In this document: one piece after another, positions 17,354 through 26,941 of the stretch
How the letters are laid out: the number at the start of each line of letters is the position of its first letter
How positions within the stretch are numbered: the first letter of the stretch is position 1
NCBI RefSeq assembly: GCF_030252425.1
Contig: NZ_CP126994.1
Span: 806,001 to 870,000 of the forward strand
Source of the DNA: Acidisoma sp. PAMC 29798
Lineage (GTDB): Bacteria; Pseudomonadota; Alphaproteobacteria; Acetobacterales; Acetobacteraceae
Direction of reading: 5' to 3'
Length of the DNA stretch: 64,000 nt
Made by a program: the position numbers and the translations under genes
The notes under the pieces: model-generated
The model's database searches: none
Told to the model about the DNA's origin: nothing
Seen by the model: only the letters and a program-made list of their open reading frames with translations

Positions 17354-18325
17354 ATGTGCGTCGCATGCTATGTCGATGAGGTGACGAAGCAAAAAGTCAT
17401 TGCCTATAACGCGGCCTTCCATAAGGTCACGAAAAGCCCTTATGGCGCCGGTGATGAGATCGGCATGTTGAACCTCATCGATGCGGAGTCACGCTCAGCC
17501 ATTCTCAGCCGTGCCGATGCCTCGAAAGTGTTCGATCTGTCGGTCGATCATTTCGTCGGCATGCCCGGTTGGTTCGGTGCCGGCGACCAGCCTTACCAGA
17601 TCTGGATGACCCATACGCCGGCGGGCGAGATCGTCGATAACAGCATGGGCGTCAGCCTGGAAGCCAATCAGCTCGTTGGCTATTCCGGTGACAGCATCTC
17701 CATGTACACCCATTGCGGCACGCATATCGATACCTTCAACCACTTCGGCTATAATGGCCAGATCTTCAATGAGTTCAGCGCCGAACAGTATCTCGGCAGC
17801 AGGGCATGGACCAAATGCGGCGCTGAGAAACATCCGCCCATTCTCGCGCGCGGTGTTTTGCTGGATGTCGCCGGCCTGCATGGCGTCGCGACCCTGCCGC
17901 CCAGCCACGGCATCGGTGAGGCGGATATCAAGGGTTGTCTGTCCAAGCAGAACGTGAAGCTGCGGCCTGGCGATGTCGTGCTGATCCATACTGGCCAGAT
18001 GAAACTATGGCCGAATATCGCCTTCGTCTCGAACACGCCCGGTCTCAATCGGGAAGGCGCCGAGTTCCTGGCCAAGCATGGCGCCATCATGATCGGCGCC
18101 GATAATTTGACGCTTGAGCAGACACCGGCGGCACATCCTTTGAACTTCTTCCCGGTCCATACCTATCTCTTGGCGGAAGCGGGCGTGCCGATTCTGGAGA
18201 TGGCCTATCTCGATGAACTGGTCGAAGAGAAGGTTTGGGAATTTGCCTTCTTTGGGGCCTGCATTAAGCTCCGTGGCGCCACGGGCGCGCCGATGCGGCC
18301 GGTGGCAATGCCGCTCAACCACTGA
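17354..18325 (+). CDS. Cyclase family protein (kynurenine formamidase-like)
   Basis: The 323-residue metal-dependent hydrolase starts at the ATG at 17354 preceded by GGAGG. The characteristic metal-binding motif H-x-G-T-H-x-D is seen as HCGTHIDTFNHF at about residues 120-131, and a GDVVLIHTGQ segment follows at about 205. Family members hydrolyse N-formylkynurenine, isatin and other cyclic or formylated amides using zinc or manganese. It is 44 bases after the aminotransferase, on the same strand and probably in the same operon. The substrate is likely related to that of hyuAB. Confidence 0.9.
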   Translation: MCVACYVDEVTKQKVIAYNAAFHKVTKSPYGAGDEIGMLNLIDAESRSAILSRADASKVFDLSVDHFVGMPGWFGAGDQPYQIWMTHTPAGEIVDNSMGVSLEANQLVGYSGDSISMYTHCGTHIDTFNHFGYNGQIFNEFSAEQYLGSRAWTKCGAEKHPPILARGVLLDVAGLHGVATLPPSHGIGEADIKGCLSKQNVKLRPGDVVLIHTGQMKLWPNIAFVSNTPGLNREGAEFLAKHGAIMIGADNLTLEQTPAAHPLNFFPVHTYLLAEAGVPILEMAYLDELVEEKVWEFAFFGACIKLRGATGAPMRPVAMPLNH

Positions 18326-18344
18326 CGTGATCAGGGAGATAAAA

Positions 18345-19100
18345 ATGCGCCTCAAGGGCAAAATTGCGGTCGTTACGGGTGGTTCGCAGGGGATCGGGGC
18401 TGCGGTTTGTGAACGCTTCGCGCGGGAGGGTGCGAAAGTCTTCGTGGTCGCGAGTTCGGATGTCACTAAAGCGCAGCTGGTCGTGGACCGTATTCTAGCG
18501 GCTGGCGGCGATGCCGTCGCGGCGGCCGCTGATGTCACGAGCGTGGCCGAACTCGATGCTTTGATGAGGCAAGTGGGTGACCGGTTGGACATTTTGGTGA
18601 ACTCGGCGGGGGTCTTCTATCCCACGCCGCTCGGATCGCCTGAGGGCGATGTCAGCCGGATGATCGACATCAACCTCAAGGGCACCTTCCTCGCCATTTC
18701 GGCCGCCGCACCGCTGATGAAAGCCGGGCATGCCGGCAAGATCATCAACCTGTCATCCTGCATCGGCTATATGGCCTTCAACACCTATTCCATCTATTGC
18801 GCGACCAAGGCTGGCATCATCATGATGACGCGTGCCCTGGCGCTTGAACTCGCGCCACATGGCATCAACGTCAACGCCATCGCGCCGGGCAATACGGCCA
18901 CGCCCATTAACGAGAATATCCGCACCCAGCCGGAGTTTGCGGGCTTCTTGCAGGCGATGGGAGAGCGTACGCCGAGTGGCCAAACCTATTCCAGCGTCGA
19001 AGACATCGCCAATCTGGCGATGTTCCTCGCCAGCGACGAATCGCGCGCCATGCACGGTTCGACGGTGGTGATCGACGAAGGCTTCACGGCGGGGATGTAA
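18345..19100 (+). CDS. Short-chain dehydrogenase/reductase
   Basis: The 251-residue SDR starts at the ATG at 18345 with AGGGAGA upstream. The nucleotide-binding motif TGGSQGIG lies at residues 11-18, NSAG at about 88-91, the catalytic Ser in NLSS at about 139-140, and YCATK (Tyr and Lys) at about 153-157. It should interconvert an alcohol and ketone with NAD(P). It is the last plus-strand gene of the amide operon. Its final 17 bases overlap the 3' end of the convergent class III aminotransferase. Confidence 0.92.
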   Translation: MRLKGKIAVVTGGSQGIGAAVCERFAREGAKVFVVASSDVTKAQLVVDRILAAGGDAVAAAADVTSVAELDALMRQVGDRLDILVNSAGVFYPTPLGSPEGDVSRMIDINLKGTFLAISAAAPLMKAGHAGKIINLSSCIGYMAFNTYSIYCATKAGIIMMTRALALELAPHGINVNAIAPGNTATPINENIRTQPEFAGFLQAMGERTPSGQTYSSVEDIANLAMFLASDESRAMHGSTVVIDEGFTAGM

Positions 19101-20394
19101 CCCCGCCCGCTTGCGCGAGACGGGCCGCGGTCGTGAAGGCAGCGATGGCAAGCGCGATATCCTGCTCGTCATGCGCGAGGGAGATATAGAGCTTGCCGTC
19201 GTTCTTGAAGACGCCGTTGGCGCGAACCAGATCGTTGAACCGGCGCGTCATTACCTGGTCAACATCGATGGTACCACGATAATCGACGATGCTCGCCCGG
19301 GTCGTGAACATGGCGTCGAACATCGGCGGTTCGCCCAGGATCAGGGCGGGGATGCCGGCATCCTTCAGGCTTTGCTCAAGCCCTGCCCATACCGCGCGAC
19401 CGTTGGCGAAGATCGTCTCATAAGCACCAGGGCGTCGGAGAATCTCCAAAGTGGCCAGACCCGCGATGGCGGCGATGGGATTGCCGCTCAAGGTGCCGAT
19501 TTGCGGCATGAACTCGGTCGCAGACACTCGGCTGCGATCGAAATGCGCCATGATGTCCGCGCGACCGGCGACAGCCGAAAGCGGATAGCCACCGCCGATC
19601 ACCTTGCCCAGGGTGCAGATATCGGGCGTGACGCCATAGTATTCCTGCGCCCCGCCATAGGCAAAGCGGAAACCCGTGACGACTTCATCGAAGATCAGCA
19701 GAATGCCGTATTCGGCCGTGATGTCGCGCAGGCCTTGCAGGAAGCCGGGTACGGGCGGCACCAGCCGTTGCATCGGCTCGACGATGATGGCCGCGAGCTC
19801 GTCATGATGGGCGTGGATGATCTCGGTCGCGGCGGCCAAATCGTTGAAGGGTGCGACCAACATCTCACCCTGCACGCTGTCGGGAATACCGGCGGTATCG
19901 GGGATGGCACGCGTCGAATTGCGGGCATGTGTGGGCCATAGGCTCATTAGGCCGTAATCGCTCATGCCATGGTAGCCGCCTTCGAACTTGAGAATCTTGC
20001 TGCGCTTGCGGAAGGCGCGGGCGAGGCGCATGGCATAGGCATCCGCTTCCGTGCCGGAACTGGCGAAACGGATCTGTTCGGCGCAAGGGACGGCATCGAC
20101 AATGGCTGCCGCGAGCAGGATGCCATACTCGTTGTTCGCGAAGAAGCTAGACCCACGCTCGACCTGCGCAATCACGGCCTGGTTCACTTCGGGATGGGCA
20201 TGGCCGACGAGCATCGGCCCTGAACTGAGCAGAAAATCGACATATTCATTGCCGCTGACATCCCAGACGCGACCGGCGCGACCGGCGCGGATGACAGTCT
20301 CATTGGCCATATTGCCAAAAGTCCCGCCGGGCAAAACGCGTTGGGCGACGTCCACAAGAGAGCGTTCGTCGTCGCTGAGACTGCGTATGGCCAT
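19084..20394 (-). CDS. Class III aminotransferase (glutamate-1-semialdehyde mutase-like)
   Basis: The 436-residue PLP enzyme resembles glutamate-1-semialdehyde 2,1-aminomutases: GTEADAYAMRLARAF, FEGGYHGMSDY, LLIFDEVVTGFR (cofactor Asp) and LGKVIGGGYPLSAVAG with the PLP lysine. The ATG at 20394 has GGAG six bases upstream; ATG 20406 and GTG 20409 are alternatives. A dedicated hemL for tetrapyrrole synthesis would usually carry other signatures, and here the neighbours are amide-catabolic genes, so a catabolic transaminase is more likely. It is transcribed toward the SDR gene and overlaps its 3' end. Confidence 0.88.
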   Translation of the reverse strand: MAIRSLSDDERSLVDVAQRVLPGGTFGNMANETVIRAGRAGRVWDVSGNEYVDFLLSSGPMLVGHAHPEVNQAVIAQVERGSSFFANNEYGILLAAAIVDAVPCAEQIRFASSGTEADAYAMRLARAFRKRSKILKFEGGYHGMSDYGLMSLWPTHARNSTRAIPDTAGIPDSVQGEMLVAPFNDLAAATEIIHAHHDELAAIIVEPMQRLVPPVPGFLQGLRDITAEYGILLIFDEVVTGFRFAYGGAQEYYGVTPDICTLGKVIGGGYPLSAVAGRADIMAHFDRSRVSATEFMPQIGTLSGNPIAAIAGLATLEILRRPGAYETIFANGRAVWAGLEQSLKDAGIPALILGEPPMFDAMFTTRASIVDYRGTIDVDQVMTRRFNDLVRANGVFKNDGKLYISLAHDEQDIALAIAAFTTAARLAQAGGVTSPP

Positions 20395-20442
20395 GTCAAA
20401 CTCCATCACAATGCCGGCTTCCCGAATCTGCCGGGCCGCCAG

Positions 20443-20457
20443 CCTATCAGAGATAGG
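20443..20457. promoter_or_regulatory. Inverted repeat in divergent promoter
   Basis: CCTATC-aga-GATAGG is a perfect six-base inverted repeat 49 bases upstream of the class III aminotransferase and about 110 bases upstream of the formamidase. It sits in the divergent promoter region and may be an operator. No matching copy was found near the hyuA or gntR promoters. Confidence 0.3.
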
Positions 20458-20569
20458 AGTGCGGTGACATGGCCCGCCGGGGTGGGTCTGAACATGTGAC
20501 GCGGGAGAGGCTCGACGATCGGGATATCCTCCGTCATGATCTCATAGTTTGAATTCAGGGAGACGATCG

Positions 20570-21571
20570 ATGAGCTGGACGGATGACTCCATCATGGCGC
20601 GCAAGGGCGTGGCCGGCGGCAAGGCCGGCCGCACCTACAGCATCACCGAAGCCGAGCAGGGTAAATACCATTACGTCTACGGCCCCTTCGCGGCACCCGT
20701 GCTGACGGTCGATCCCGGCGCCGTGATTGCTTGTGAGACGCATGATGCCTTCGAGGGTAAGATTAAATACGAGACGGATATCCCAAGCCAGATCCTGAAC
20801 TTCCCCTTCCTCAATCCCCAGAATGGCCCGATCTACGTCAATGGCGCCGAGAAGGGCGATTGCCTGGCCGTACATATCACATCGATCCGGCCGCGCGGCC
20901 CGCAGCCCGTGGGCACCACCTGCCTGATCCCGGAATTCGGCGGCCTGGTCGGGACCTCGGTCACCGCGATGCTCAATCAACCCTTGCCGGAGAAAGTCAA
21001 AAAGATCGAGGTGACGGTAGAAGGCGGCGTCAAGTGGAGCGACCGCATCACGCTGCCCTATGAGCCCTTCATTGGCACGATCGGAACATCGCCTGAGATC
21101 GAGGCGATTTCGTCGCTGGTCCCGGATTATTACGGTGGCAATATGGACCTGCCGGATGTCGGCCCGGGCGCCATCATCTATCTCCCCGTCAACGTTCCCG
21201 GCGCGCTGCTTTATCTCGGCGATTGCCACGCCATTCAGGGGGATGGCGAACTCTGCGGCGTCGCACTTGAACATCCGACGGTGACGACCGTGCAGGTCGA
21301 TCTCATCAAGGGCATGACGATCCACTGGCCGCGCCTGGAAACGGCGGACCTCTATATGACGATCGGGTCGGCACGACCGATGGAAGACGCCGCCCGCATC
21401 GCCTATCGCGAGCTGATCCGCTGGATGGCGGCGGATTTCGGCTTTGACGAGACGGATGCCTATTTGCTGTTGACGATGTGCGGCAAGATGCGGCTGGGCA
21501 ATATGGTCGATCCGAAATACACCCTCGGCGCATCCATCACCAAAGCCATCGTCAAGGCGCAGATGGGCTAG
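20570..21571 (+). CDS. Acetamidase/formamidase family protein
   Basis: The 333-residue enzyme starts at the ATG at 20570 with AGGGAGA upstream. It shows the FmdA/AmdA pattern: GPFAAPVLTVDPGAVIACETHDAF near the N-terminus, the NPQNGPIYVNGAEKGDCLAVHI segment near residue 90, and LYLGDCHAIQGDGELCGVALE at about 215-235, which carries the family's metal/active-site residues. The reaction is hydrolysis of a short-chain amide to ammonia and a carboxylate. It is the natural last step of an amide-degrading set. Its 3' end overlaps that of bphO by 20 bases on the opposite strand. Confidence 0.92.
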   Translation: MSWTDDSIMARKGVAGGKAGRTYSITEAEQGKYHYVYGPFAAPVLTVDPGAVIACETHDAFEGKIKYETDIPSQILNFPFLNPQNGPIYVNGAEKGDCLAVHITSIRPRGPQPVGTTCLIPEFGGLVGTSVTAMLNQPLPEKVKKIEVTVEGGVKWSDRITLPYEPFIGTIGTSPEIEAISSLVPDYYGGNMDLPDVGPGAIIYLPVNVPGALLYLGDCHAIQGDGELCGVALEHPTVTTVQVDLIKGMTIHWPRLETADLYMTIGSARPMEDAARIAYRELIRWMAADFGFDETDAYLLLTMCGKMRLGNMVDPKYTLGASITKAIVKAQMG

Positions 21572-22169
21572 GAGCTGTCGGCGGTCTTTGCACAAGCGGT
21601 AGCCACTCGCCCAACCGCGTGAAGGTGGCAACCGCTCCGCGTGCGATCCGCGCGGACTCGGTCATAGGCGCTTGGTCCAATCGCACCAGAAACGCGCGCC
21701 ACATCATGCCGGTGTCGGGCCCATAGCCTGCGAAATAGGTGCTGCTTGCACGCCCTTCGTCTCCCAGGCGCAGTTCTACGTTCCGCTGGATGACCCGCCC
21801 GCCGAGCGTGGAGCCTTCCATCACGTAAAAGGAACCGAGCGCCTCTTCCGCGTTATCGAGCCGAGGGATGCGACAGCGCGGCAGGGCCGCCAGGGCGCCC
21901 GCGGGCACACCCAGCGCGGCCAGATCGGCCGCGATCAGATGCAGGCGGCGTCTCGGTTTGGTGAACTCCTCGCGGCCCACCAGCAAGGCGACCCGAGGCT
22001 CCCACCCCACCCAAAAACCGTAAAGGCGGGAGAGGATGGCGCAGTACCTGTCGCGGTCCAGCGTCTCATCCACAAGGCCAAGCGCGCCCTCCATGGCCTC
22101 ATGGGATGCCCGTGTCGCGGCCCGCAGGTGGGCCAGCATCGCCCCGCTTCCTGGGGCCGCGCCCTTCAC
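21552..22169 (-). CDS. bphO: Biliverdin-producing heme oxygenase
   Basis: The 205-residue enzyme opens heme to biliverdin, the chromophore of bacteriophytochromes. The proximal heme ligand is probably His23 in TRASHEAMEG, and GSFYVMEGSTLGGRVIQRN is the distal-helix landmark. It starts at a GTG (22169) that overlaps the bphP stop as GTGA; an ATG ten codons later is the alternative. Direct coupling to the phytochrome gene supports its role in supplying chromophore. Confidence 0.93.
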   Translation of the reverse strand: MKGAAPGSGAMLAHLRAATRASHEAMEGALGLVDETLDRDRYCAILSRLYGFWVGWEPRVALLVGREEFTKPRRRLHLIAADLAALGVPAGALAALPRCRIPRLDNAEEALGSFYVMEGSTLGGRVIQRNVELRLGDEGRASSTYFAGYGPDTGMMWRAFLVRLDQAPMTESARIARGAVATFTRLGEWLPLVQRPPTAPSPSAP

Positions 22170-24907
22170 ATCATCGACCGTATCTTGGCTGCCAAGGCAT
22201 CGAGTGCGAAAGGCTTGGTCATGACCTGCATCGCGGGCGCCAGCATCCCGTCACTTAGGACCGCATTCTCGGCATAACCGGTGATGAACAGCACCTTGAG
22301 GTCGGGTCGACCGACCCTTGCCGCATCCGCCAGCTGGCGACCATTCAAGCCGCCCGGAAGACCGACGTCGCTGATCAAAAGATCGACGGGCTGCGGAGAG
22401 TCCAGCACGCGCAGCCCTTCGGCGCCGTCAGCCGCTTCGATGACGGCATAGCCGAGATCGCGCAGCACATCCCCGATTAGCATCCGCACGACGGGCTCAT
22501 CATCCACGACCAACACGATCTCGCTGCCTTGGGAAGAGGGCAGCAGGACGGGGAGGGCGGCCGCTGCCGCATCGTCCTTGCCCAGGTAGCGCGGTAAATA
22601 AAGCCGCACACTCGTTCCCTGGCCGATCTCGCTATAGATCGTCGTGTAGCCGTTCGACTGCTTGGCGAAGCCATAGACCATGGAAAGCCCCAGGCCGGTG
22701 CCCTGGCCCAAGGGCTTGGTGGTGAAGAAGGGATCGAAGGCGCGCGCCTTGACCTCGGCCGCCATGCCGGAGCCCGTGTCGGTCACCGAAATCGCGACAT
22801 ACTGACCCGCGATCACGTCCGGATGGAGATCCGCATAGTCATCGTCGAGGCGGGCATTCGTCGCCTCGATGGTCAGGCGGCCGCCCTCGGGCATGGCGTC
22901 CCGCGCATTGATCGCGAGATTGAGCAGGGCATTCTCAAGCTGGTTGGCATCGCACAGCGTTCTCCAAAGACCGCCGGAGGCCACCGTCTCCACATGAATG
23001 CCTGGGCCTGTGGTACGCCGGATCAAATCTTCCATCGAACTGATCAGACGATTGACGTCGAGCGGCCGCGGATCGAGCGTTTGGCGGCGCGAGAATGCCA
23101 AGAGCCGATGCGTGAGGGACGCCGCGCGATTGGCGGAGGTCATGGCGGCGCCGATATAGCGGTCGAGATCAGCGAGGCGCCCCTGGCCCAGCCGGTGGCC
23201 GATCAGTTCCAGGCTGCCGATGATGCCGGTCAGCAGGTTGTTGAAGTCATGGGCCAAACCGCCGGTGAGCTGGCCGACCGCTTCCATCTTCTGGCTCTGG
23301 CGCAGCCTGTCGTTCAGGTCCGCGACCTTGCGCAGGCCGCGAATGACGACTTCCATGATCCCGTGTCTGAGAGAGTCGGCGATTTCGAGTTCCCAGTCGT
23401 CCCACGGCGTGGCCACACCATGCCGCGTCTCGACCCAGCGCTCAAAAGACAGCCTCGGCAGGATGGAACCGCTTTCGCTCGCATCCGCGTGCGGGCTACC
23501 GCCCCAATTCACTATTTGAGGTTCCTGACGAAACCACAGCAGCACGTCCGACCTGTCGGCGGCCAGAAACACCGCCAGAACGCCGCTCGCAATCGCTGTG
23601 TATCGGGTCCACGCCGGGAAGGCCGCGCTCAATGCGTTGGTCTGGAACAGCTTGTCGGCCGTGTTCTGCGTGCGCAGCCAAGCGACCAGTTCCAGGATAT
23701 CGGTTTCGGGCGGTGTCTCCCCGATCAGCGCGACGGTGCCGTTGTAGAGAACTGCGGCACCGGTGGAGGAGAAGAGGTTGCCAATCGTCGTCTCCCCCTC
23801 GGTGAGGGCCGCCGTCACGTCTTCCGCATCCGCCATATGGATCAGCAAAGCGGAGAGAAGCGCCAGTTCGCGACGTCTGGCCTGGTCGGTCGCCGCCCGT
23901 TCGTTCGACCCGACGCGCAGCGCGAAGACATCGGTCAGGGCCGCAGCCGCCGTGCGCTGGCCAGGGGAGGGATGATGCGGCCGGCGATGGTGGCAAATGA
24001 CCAGGCCCCACAGGGTCTGCTCATGCAGGATGGACATCGATATGGAGCCGTTCACCCCCATATTGCGATGATATTGCATATGGATCGGCGAAAGACTGCG
24101 GAGCCGGGCGAAGGACAGATCGATCGCTTGCGGGGCCGCGCGCGCGCTCATCCAAACGGGGTCGGCATCGAGCGGCATGGGTGTCGCATCTCGGTCAGGC
24201 ACGAAGCGCATCGGGCTGCGCTGATACAAGGCCCTTGCCTGGGCCGGAATATCGGAGGCTGGGAAATGCAAACCGTCGAGGGATTGCGACCAGTCGTCGT
24301 TCTTGAGTTCCGCGATCGCCTGCCCGTTCCATTCGGCATCGAATTTATAGATCACGACGCGCTCGTAGCCCGTGATCAGCCGGACATGCCGCGCGGCGAC
24401 ACGCCCCAGTGCTTCCAAAGAGTTGCGCGTGCCACGCAGTTCAACGATCGCTTCCTGAAGCAGACGGCCTGCGGTCATTGCCTCCGCCTGATCGGCGGGC
24501 CGACTGCGCTCAAGCTCCACCAGCACGAGGCCGGCATGGCTATGGGATGAGGCATCTAGAGAAAACGGCTGATCGGGCAGGGTGAGGGTGGATTGCCAGG
24601 GTGCTTCCCCACCCAGTCTTTCCTCATGAAAGCGGTGGAGCAGCGCTTTGGCGAAGACCGTGCCGAGCACTTGGGCGATGCTGGAACCAATGATCGCTTT
24701 CAGCCATGGCGTCTCGAACAATACGGCAGACGCGTTGCGGCTGGCCGCAACGATTGTCCAGCGCAGAGCTGGATCGACGACGAGAAGCGCCCCGTAAGGC
24801 TGAATCGTACCGGGGATATGAATTGGCTCGTAGGAACAGGAGACATCAGCGGCCCATCCGCTCAACGTAGCGGGTCGGCCCTGCTCGTGAGGTAAGGACG
24901 TAGCCAT
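22166..24907 (-). CDS. bphP: Bacteriophytochrome hybrid histidine kinase with receiver
   Basis: The 913-residue red/far-red photoreceptor kinase is complete. Cys24 in [16 protein letters not shown] is the expected biliverdin attachment site. PAS occupies about 22-130, and GAF about 150-325 with PASDIP at 216-221, His276 and HH at 306-307. PHY spans about 340-515 with the tongue motif PRLSF at 484-488. The HisKA domain has phosphoacceptor His553 in LAHDFNNLL, and the ATPase domain has N-box near 668, DTGSGM at 710-715 and GTGLGL. A C-terminal receiver (about 797-910) has DDE at 802-804, phospho-Asp847 and Lys898. The receiver may accept phosphate within the molecule. All key chromophore and kinase residues seem present, so it should be active. 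It lies 30 kb from the photosynthesis genes. Confidence 0.96.
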   Translation of the reverse strand: MATSLPHEQGRPATLSGWAADVSCSYEPIHIPGTIQPYGALLVVDPALRWTIVAASRNASAVLFETPWLKAIIGSSIAQVLGTVFAKALLHRFHEERLGGEAPWQSTLTLPDQPFSLDASSHSHAGLVLVELERSRPADQAEAMTAGRLLQEAIVELRGTRNSLEALGRVAARHVRLITGYERVVIYKFDAEWNGQAIAELKNDDWSQSLDGLHFPASDIPAQARALYQRSPMRFVPDRDATPMPLDADPVWMSARAAPQAIDLSFARLRSLSPIHMQYHRNMGVNGSISMSILHEQTLWGLVICHHRRPHHPSPGQRTAAAALTDVFALRVGSNERAATDQARRRELALLSALLIHMADAEDVTAALTEGETTIGNLFSSTGAAVLYNGTVALIGETPPETDILELVAWLRTQNTADKLFQTNALSAAFPAWTRYTAIASGVLAVFLAADRSDVLLWFRQEPQIVNWGGSPHADASESGSILPRLSFERWVETRHGVATPWDDWELEIADSLRHGIMEVVIRGLRKVADLNDRLRQSQKMEAVGQLTGGLAHDFNNLLTGIIGSLELIGHRLGQGRLADLDRYIGAAMTSANRAASLTHRLLAFSRRQTLDPRPLDVNRLISSMEDLIRRTTGPGIHVETVASGGLWRTLCDANQLENALLNLAINARDAMPEGGRLTIEATNARLDDDYADLHPDVIAGQYVAISVTDTGSGMAAEVKARAFDPFFTTKPLGQGTGLGLSMVYGFAKQSNGYTTIYSEIGQGTSVRLYLPRYLGKDDAAAAALPVLLPSSQGSEIVLVVDDEPVVRMLIGDVLRDLGYAVIEAADGAEGLRVLDSPQPVDLLISDVGLPGGLNGRQLADAARVGRPDLKVLFITGYAENAVLSDGMLAPAMQVMTKPFALDALAAKIRSMM

Positions 24908-25017
24908 TCTCCACGCCGAGGAGGGCGATTGCTCCCCCCGGGTTCTTCGGTGGAATACGGCTTAGCAACCAACAAGTCCATTGATCATTGCGCTGGGCGC
25001 GAGGTGTCGCGCGTCTT

Positions 25018-25033
25018 AAAGGCGCGGAGCGCC
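25018..25033 (-). terminator. Possible weak terminator after DUF2059 gene
   Basis: On the minus strand the stop codon runs straight into GGCGC-TCC-GCGCC followed by TTTAAG. The stem is five bases and the T-run is short, so this is only a weak candidate. The next gene, bphP, starts about 110 bases further on the same strand. Confidence 0.3.
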
Positions 25034-25548
25034 TAACCGGACTTCGCGCCTGGATTTGGCGGTTGAAGAACATGCCCCTTTAGCGCGTCGGCAAAGCTGG
25101 CTTTCAACGCATTGAAGAGAGTCGGCAGATTGCCTTTGATGTAGTCGCGTGAAACTTGGCCAAGTTCCCGAGACGCCTTGCGATAAGCCTGCCCTTCAGG
25201 CGACTGAAAGAACGTGATGGTTTGAAGCACTTGTTCGTCTGTGAGCGTCGCGGAATAGTAATCCACCAAAGCCTCTTCATAGCCTGCCACGAAGGCCTGT
25301 CCGTTTGCCATGACGGCGCTATGGAGTTTCTCGACCTCTGTACCCGTCAGGTCTGGATGGGCGTCCACAAAGGCCTGAAGGCTGGTGTTGGTTCGGACAT
25401 CGACGTCGCGCTCGATCTGCGCCGCATCCCGACCCGTCAATCCGAGCAGCGTCTTGATGTCGTCGGCCTTTTGATCGGCATGGCTGGCAATGGGTGAGAG
25501 GCCGACGAGCGCCATGACGACCGGCGCTATGACCAATAGTCTTCGCAC
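25033..25548 (-). CDS. Secreted DUF2059 domain protein
   Basis: The 171-residue product starts at a GTG (25548) preceded by AGGGAGGGAAAC; a longer frame from 25593 lacks this site. A signal peptide (RRLLVIAPVVMALVGLSPIASHA) covers the first 24 or so residues. The mature part is helical, with the C-terminal pattern TDEQVLQTITFFQSPEGQAY followed by a basic helix, which is typical of DUF2059. The function is unknown; such proteins are periplasmic. It precedes bphP on the same strand but a possible weak hairpin lies between, so cotranscription is uncertain. Confidence 0.8.
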   Translation of the reverse strand: MRRLLVIAPVVMALVGLSPIASHADQKADDIKTLLGLTGRDAAQIERDVDVRTNTSLQAFVDAHPDLTGTEVEKLHSAVMANGQAFVAGYEEALVDYYSATLTDEQVLQTITFFQSPEGQAYRKASRELGQVSRDYIKGNLPTLFNALKASFADALKGHVLQPPNPGAKSG

Positions 25549-25884
25549 GTTTCCCTCCCTCGCTCTTTTCTCAAAAAAGCCTGCAGCATTCACATACGGA
25601 TGTCAGTCTGTTTTGTGTAACTAACTGTGCATGCTCACCGGTGATGATCGCCCTCTGCTGGTGGCTTGGGTCTTCCTATCTCACGCAGCGGCTGGCGCGC
25701 GCCGTTCGACTGGCTTTGCGAGGCTAGGCAAAGGCGGCGCGCTTGAAACAAAATCACATGCGAGCAGAAAATAGTCACTTGTGATGTTCTCGCCGGTGCC
25801 TTAGGCTTCGCTCAGAGCGAGTGAGGCAGCTTTGCCGCTCGCATAAGCGCCCGGAAAAATCCGGATTACCAAGGGGTGGGACCG
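25549..25884. other. 336-base divergent promoter region
   Basis: The gap separates the DUF2059 gene (minus) from the Rbs-type importer (plus). I see no gene. It contains an ATCACA ... TGTGAT inverted arrangement (25753-25785) and an A-rich tract around it, as expected for a promoter and operator of the sugar operon. Short open frames here are shadows. Confidence 0.5.
25753..25785. promoter_or_regulatory. Candidate operator of sugar importer operon
   Basis: ATCACA (25753-25758) and TGTGAT (25780-25785) are complementary arms separated by 21 bases. A related ATCACATAAGTG lies upstream of the SorE-like dehydrogenase at about 36677-36688. Both promoters flank genes likely controlled by the SorC-type regulator at 35578-36579. 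The match is short and could be chance. Confidence 0.25.
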
Positions 25885-26862
25885 ATGATGAGACTCAAGC
25901 TTCTGGCGAGTGCGGCCGTTCTGACGGTGTTCGGCCTTGGCCAAGGGCCGGCGCATGCCGCCCCGGGATGTTTCGTGGGCATTGCGATGTACACGCTGTC
26001 CGCACCGTATTTCGCAGCCCAGCAGAAGTCTGCCGTGGCGCAGGCCAAGTCCCTCGGATGTCAGGTGACGACGACGGATGGGCAAGACGATATGCAAAAG
26101 GAAATCTCAGACGTTCAGGACATGATCGCCAAGGGTATCAACATTCTTATTCTGAACCCGCGTGACCCCGAAGGCCTGGTGCCGGCGGCGAATGCCGCAA
26201 CGGCGGCCGGCGTGAAGGTCGTGGCGATGGATAACTCCATCGATCCCGCCGCCAAGATCGTGACCCTTGTGCAGTCATCGAACCAGAAGAACGGCGAACT
26301 CGTTGGCGCCTGGCTGGCCCATAAGATGGCCGGAAAGAAGATGAAGATCGCGTTGCTCTCTGGTCAACAGGGCAGCGGCGCGGGCCTTGAGCGCCGCGAA
26401 GGCGTCTTTCGCGGTCTGAATGAAGCTCAGCTTGCCCAGAATGCGCGCGTAGACTGGGAAGTCGTTGGCCAAGGCTGGGGCGGATGGGCGCAGGAAGGCG
26501 GCCTAAATGCCATGGAAGATCTGTTGACCGCGCACCCGGATATCAACGTTGTACTCGGTGAGAATGATAGCATGGTCCTGGGCGCACGGAATGCGCTCAA
26601 GGCCGCCAATCGCCTCAACGGCGTGCTGCTCGTGGCTGCGGCCGACGGCCAGAAAGAGGCACTGAAGCTCATTCAGGACGGTGAATACGGCGCTACGGGC
26701 TTGAATGACCCGGCGCTGGTCGCGACCACGGCTGTGAACCTCGCCTATAAGGCCTGGAAGGGTGAACTGCCGGCTGGATTTCCGAAAGTGTTCGATACCA
26801 CGCCGGTCGTGATTACCAAGGCGAATGTCGCCCAATACTACAAGCCCGACGCGGTCTTCTGA
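25885..26862 (+). CDS. Rbs-type sugar ABC binding protein
   Basis: The 325-residue periplasmic protein starts at the ATG at 25885, eight bases after AAGGGG; a GTG at 25876 is possible. The signal peptide (MMRLKLLASAAVLTVFGLGQGPAHA) is clear. The mature protein shows the ribose/galactose-binding pattern: YFAAQQKSAVAQAKSLGCQV, then ILILNPRDPEGLVPAANAA, VVAMDNSIDPAA and VLGENDSMVLGARNAL. It begins a long operon of importer plus kinase, aldolase and dehydrogenases. The ligand is unknown; a deoxy-sugar, pentose or polyol is likely from context. Confidence 0.92.
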   Translation: MMRLKLLASAAVLTVFGLGQGPAHAAPGCFVGIAMYTLSAPYFAAQQKSAVAQAKSLGCQVTTTDGQDDMQKEISDVQDMIAKGINILILNPRDPEGLVPAANAATAAGVKVVAMDNSIDPAAKIVTLVQSSNQKNGELVGAWLAHKMAGKKMKIALLSGQQGSGAGLERREGVFRGLNEAQLAQNARVDWEVVGQGWGGWAQEGGLNAMEDLLTAHPDINVVLGENDSMVLGARNALKAANRLNGVLLVAAADGQKEALKLIQDGEYGATGLNDPALVATTAVNLAYKAWKGELPAGFPKVFDTTPVVITKANVAQYYKPDAVF

Positions 26863-26941
26863 CACTCGTAGGACGACGGGAAGGGTCGGTATCCGCCGAT
26901 TCTTCCTTCTTCGCCCCTGGACCGATGCCACGGAGCATGAC

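Noticed and set aside
19084-20394. Tetrapyrrole-biosynthetic hemL assignment
   Set aside because: It is similar in fold, but its place among amide-catabolic genes makes a general class III aminotransferase more likely; the sequence alone cannot decide.
22823-24550. A 575-codon plus-strand open frame opposite bphP
   Set aside because: It is antisense to a clearly conserved photoreceptor, has no domain and no ribosome binding site.
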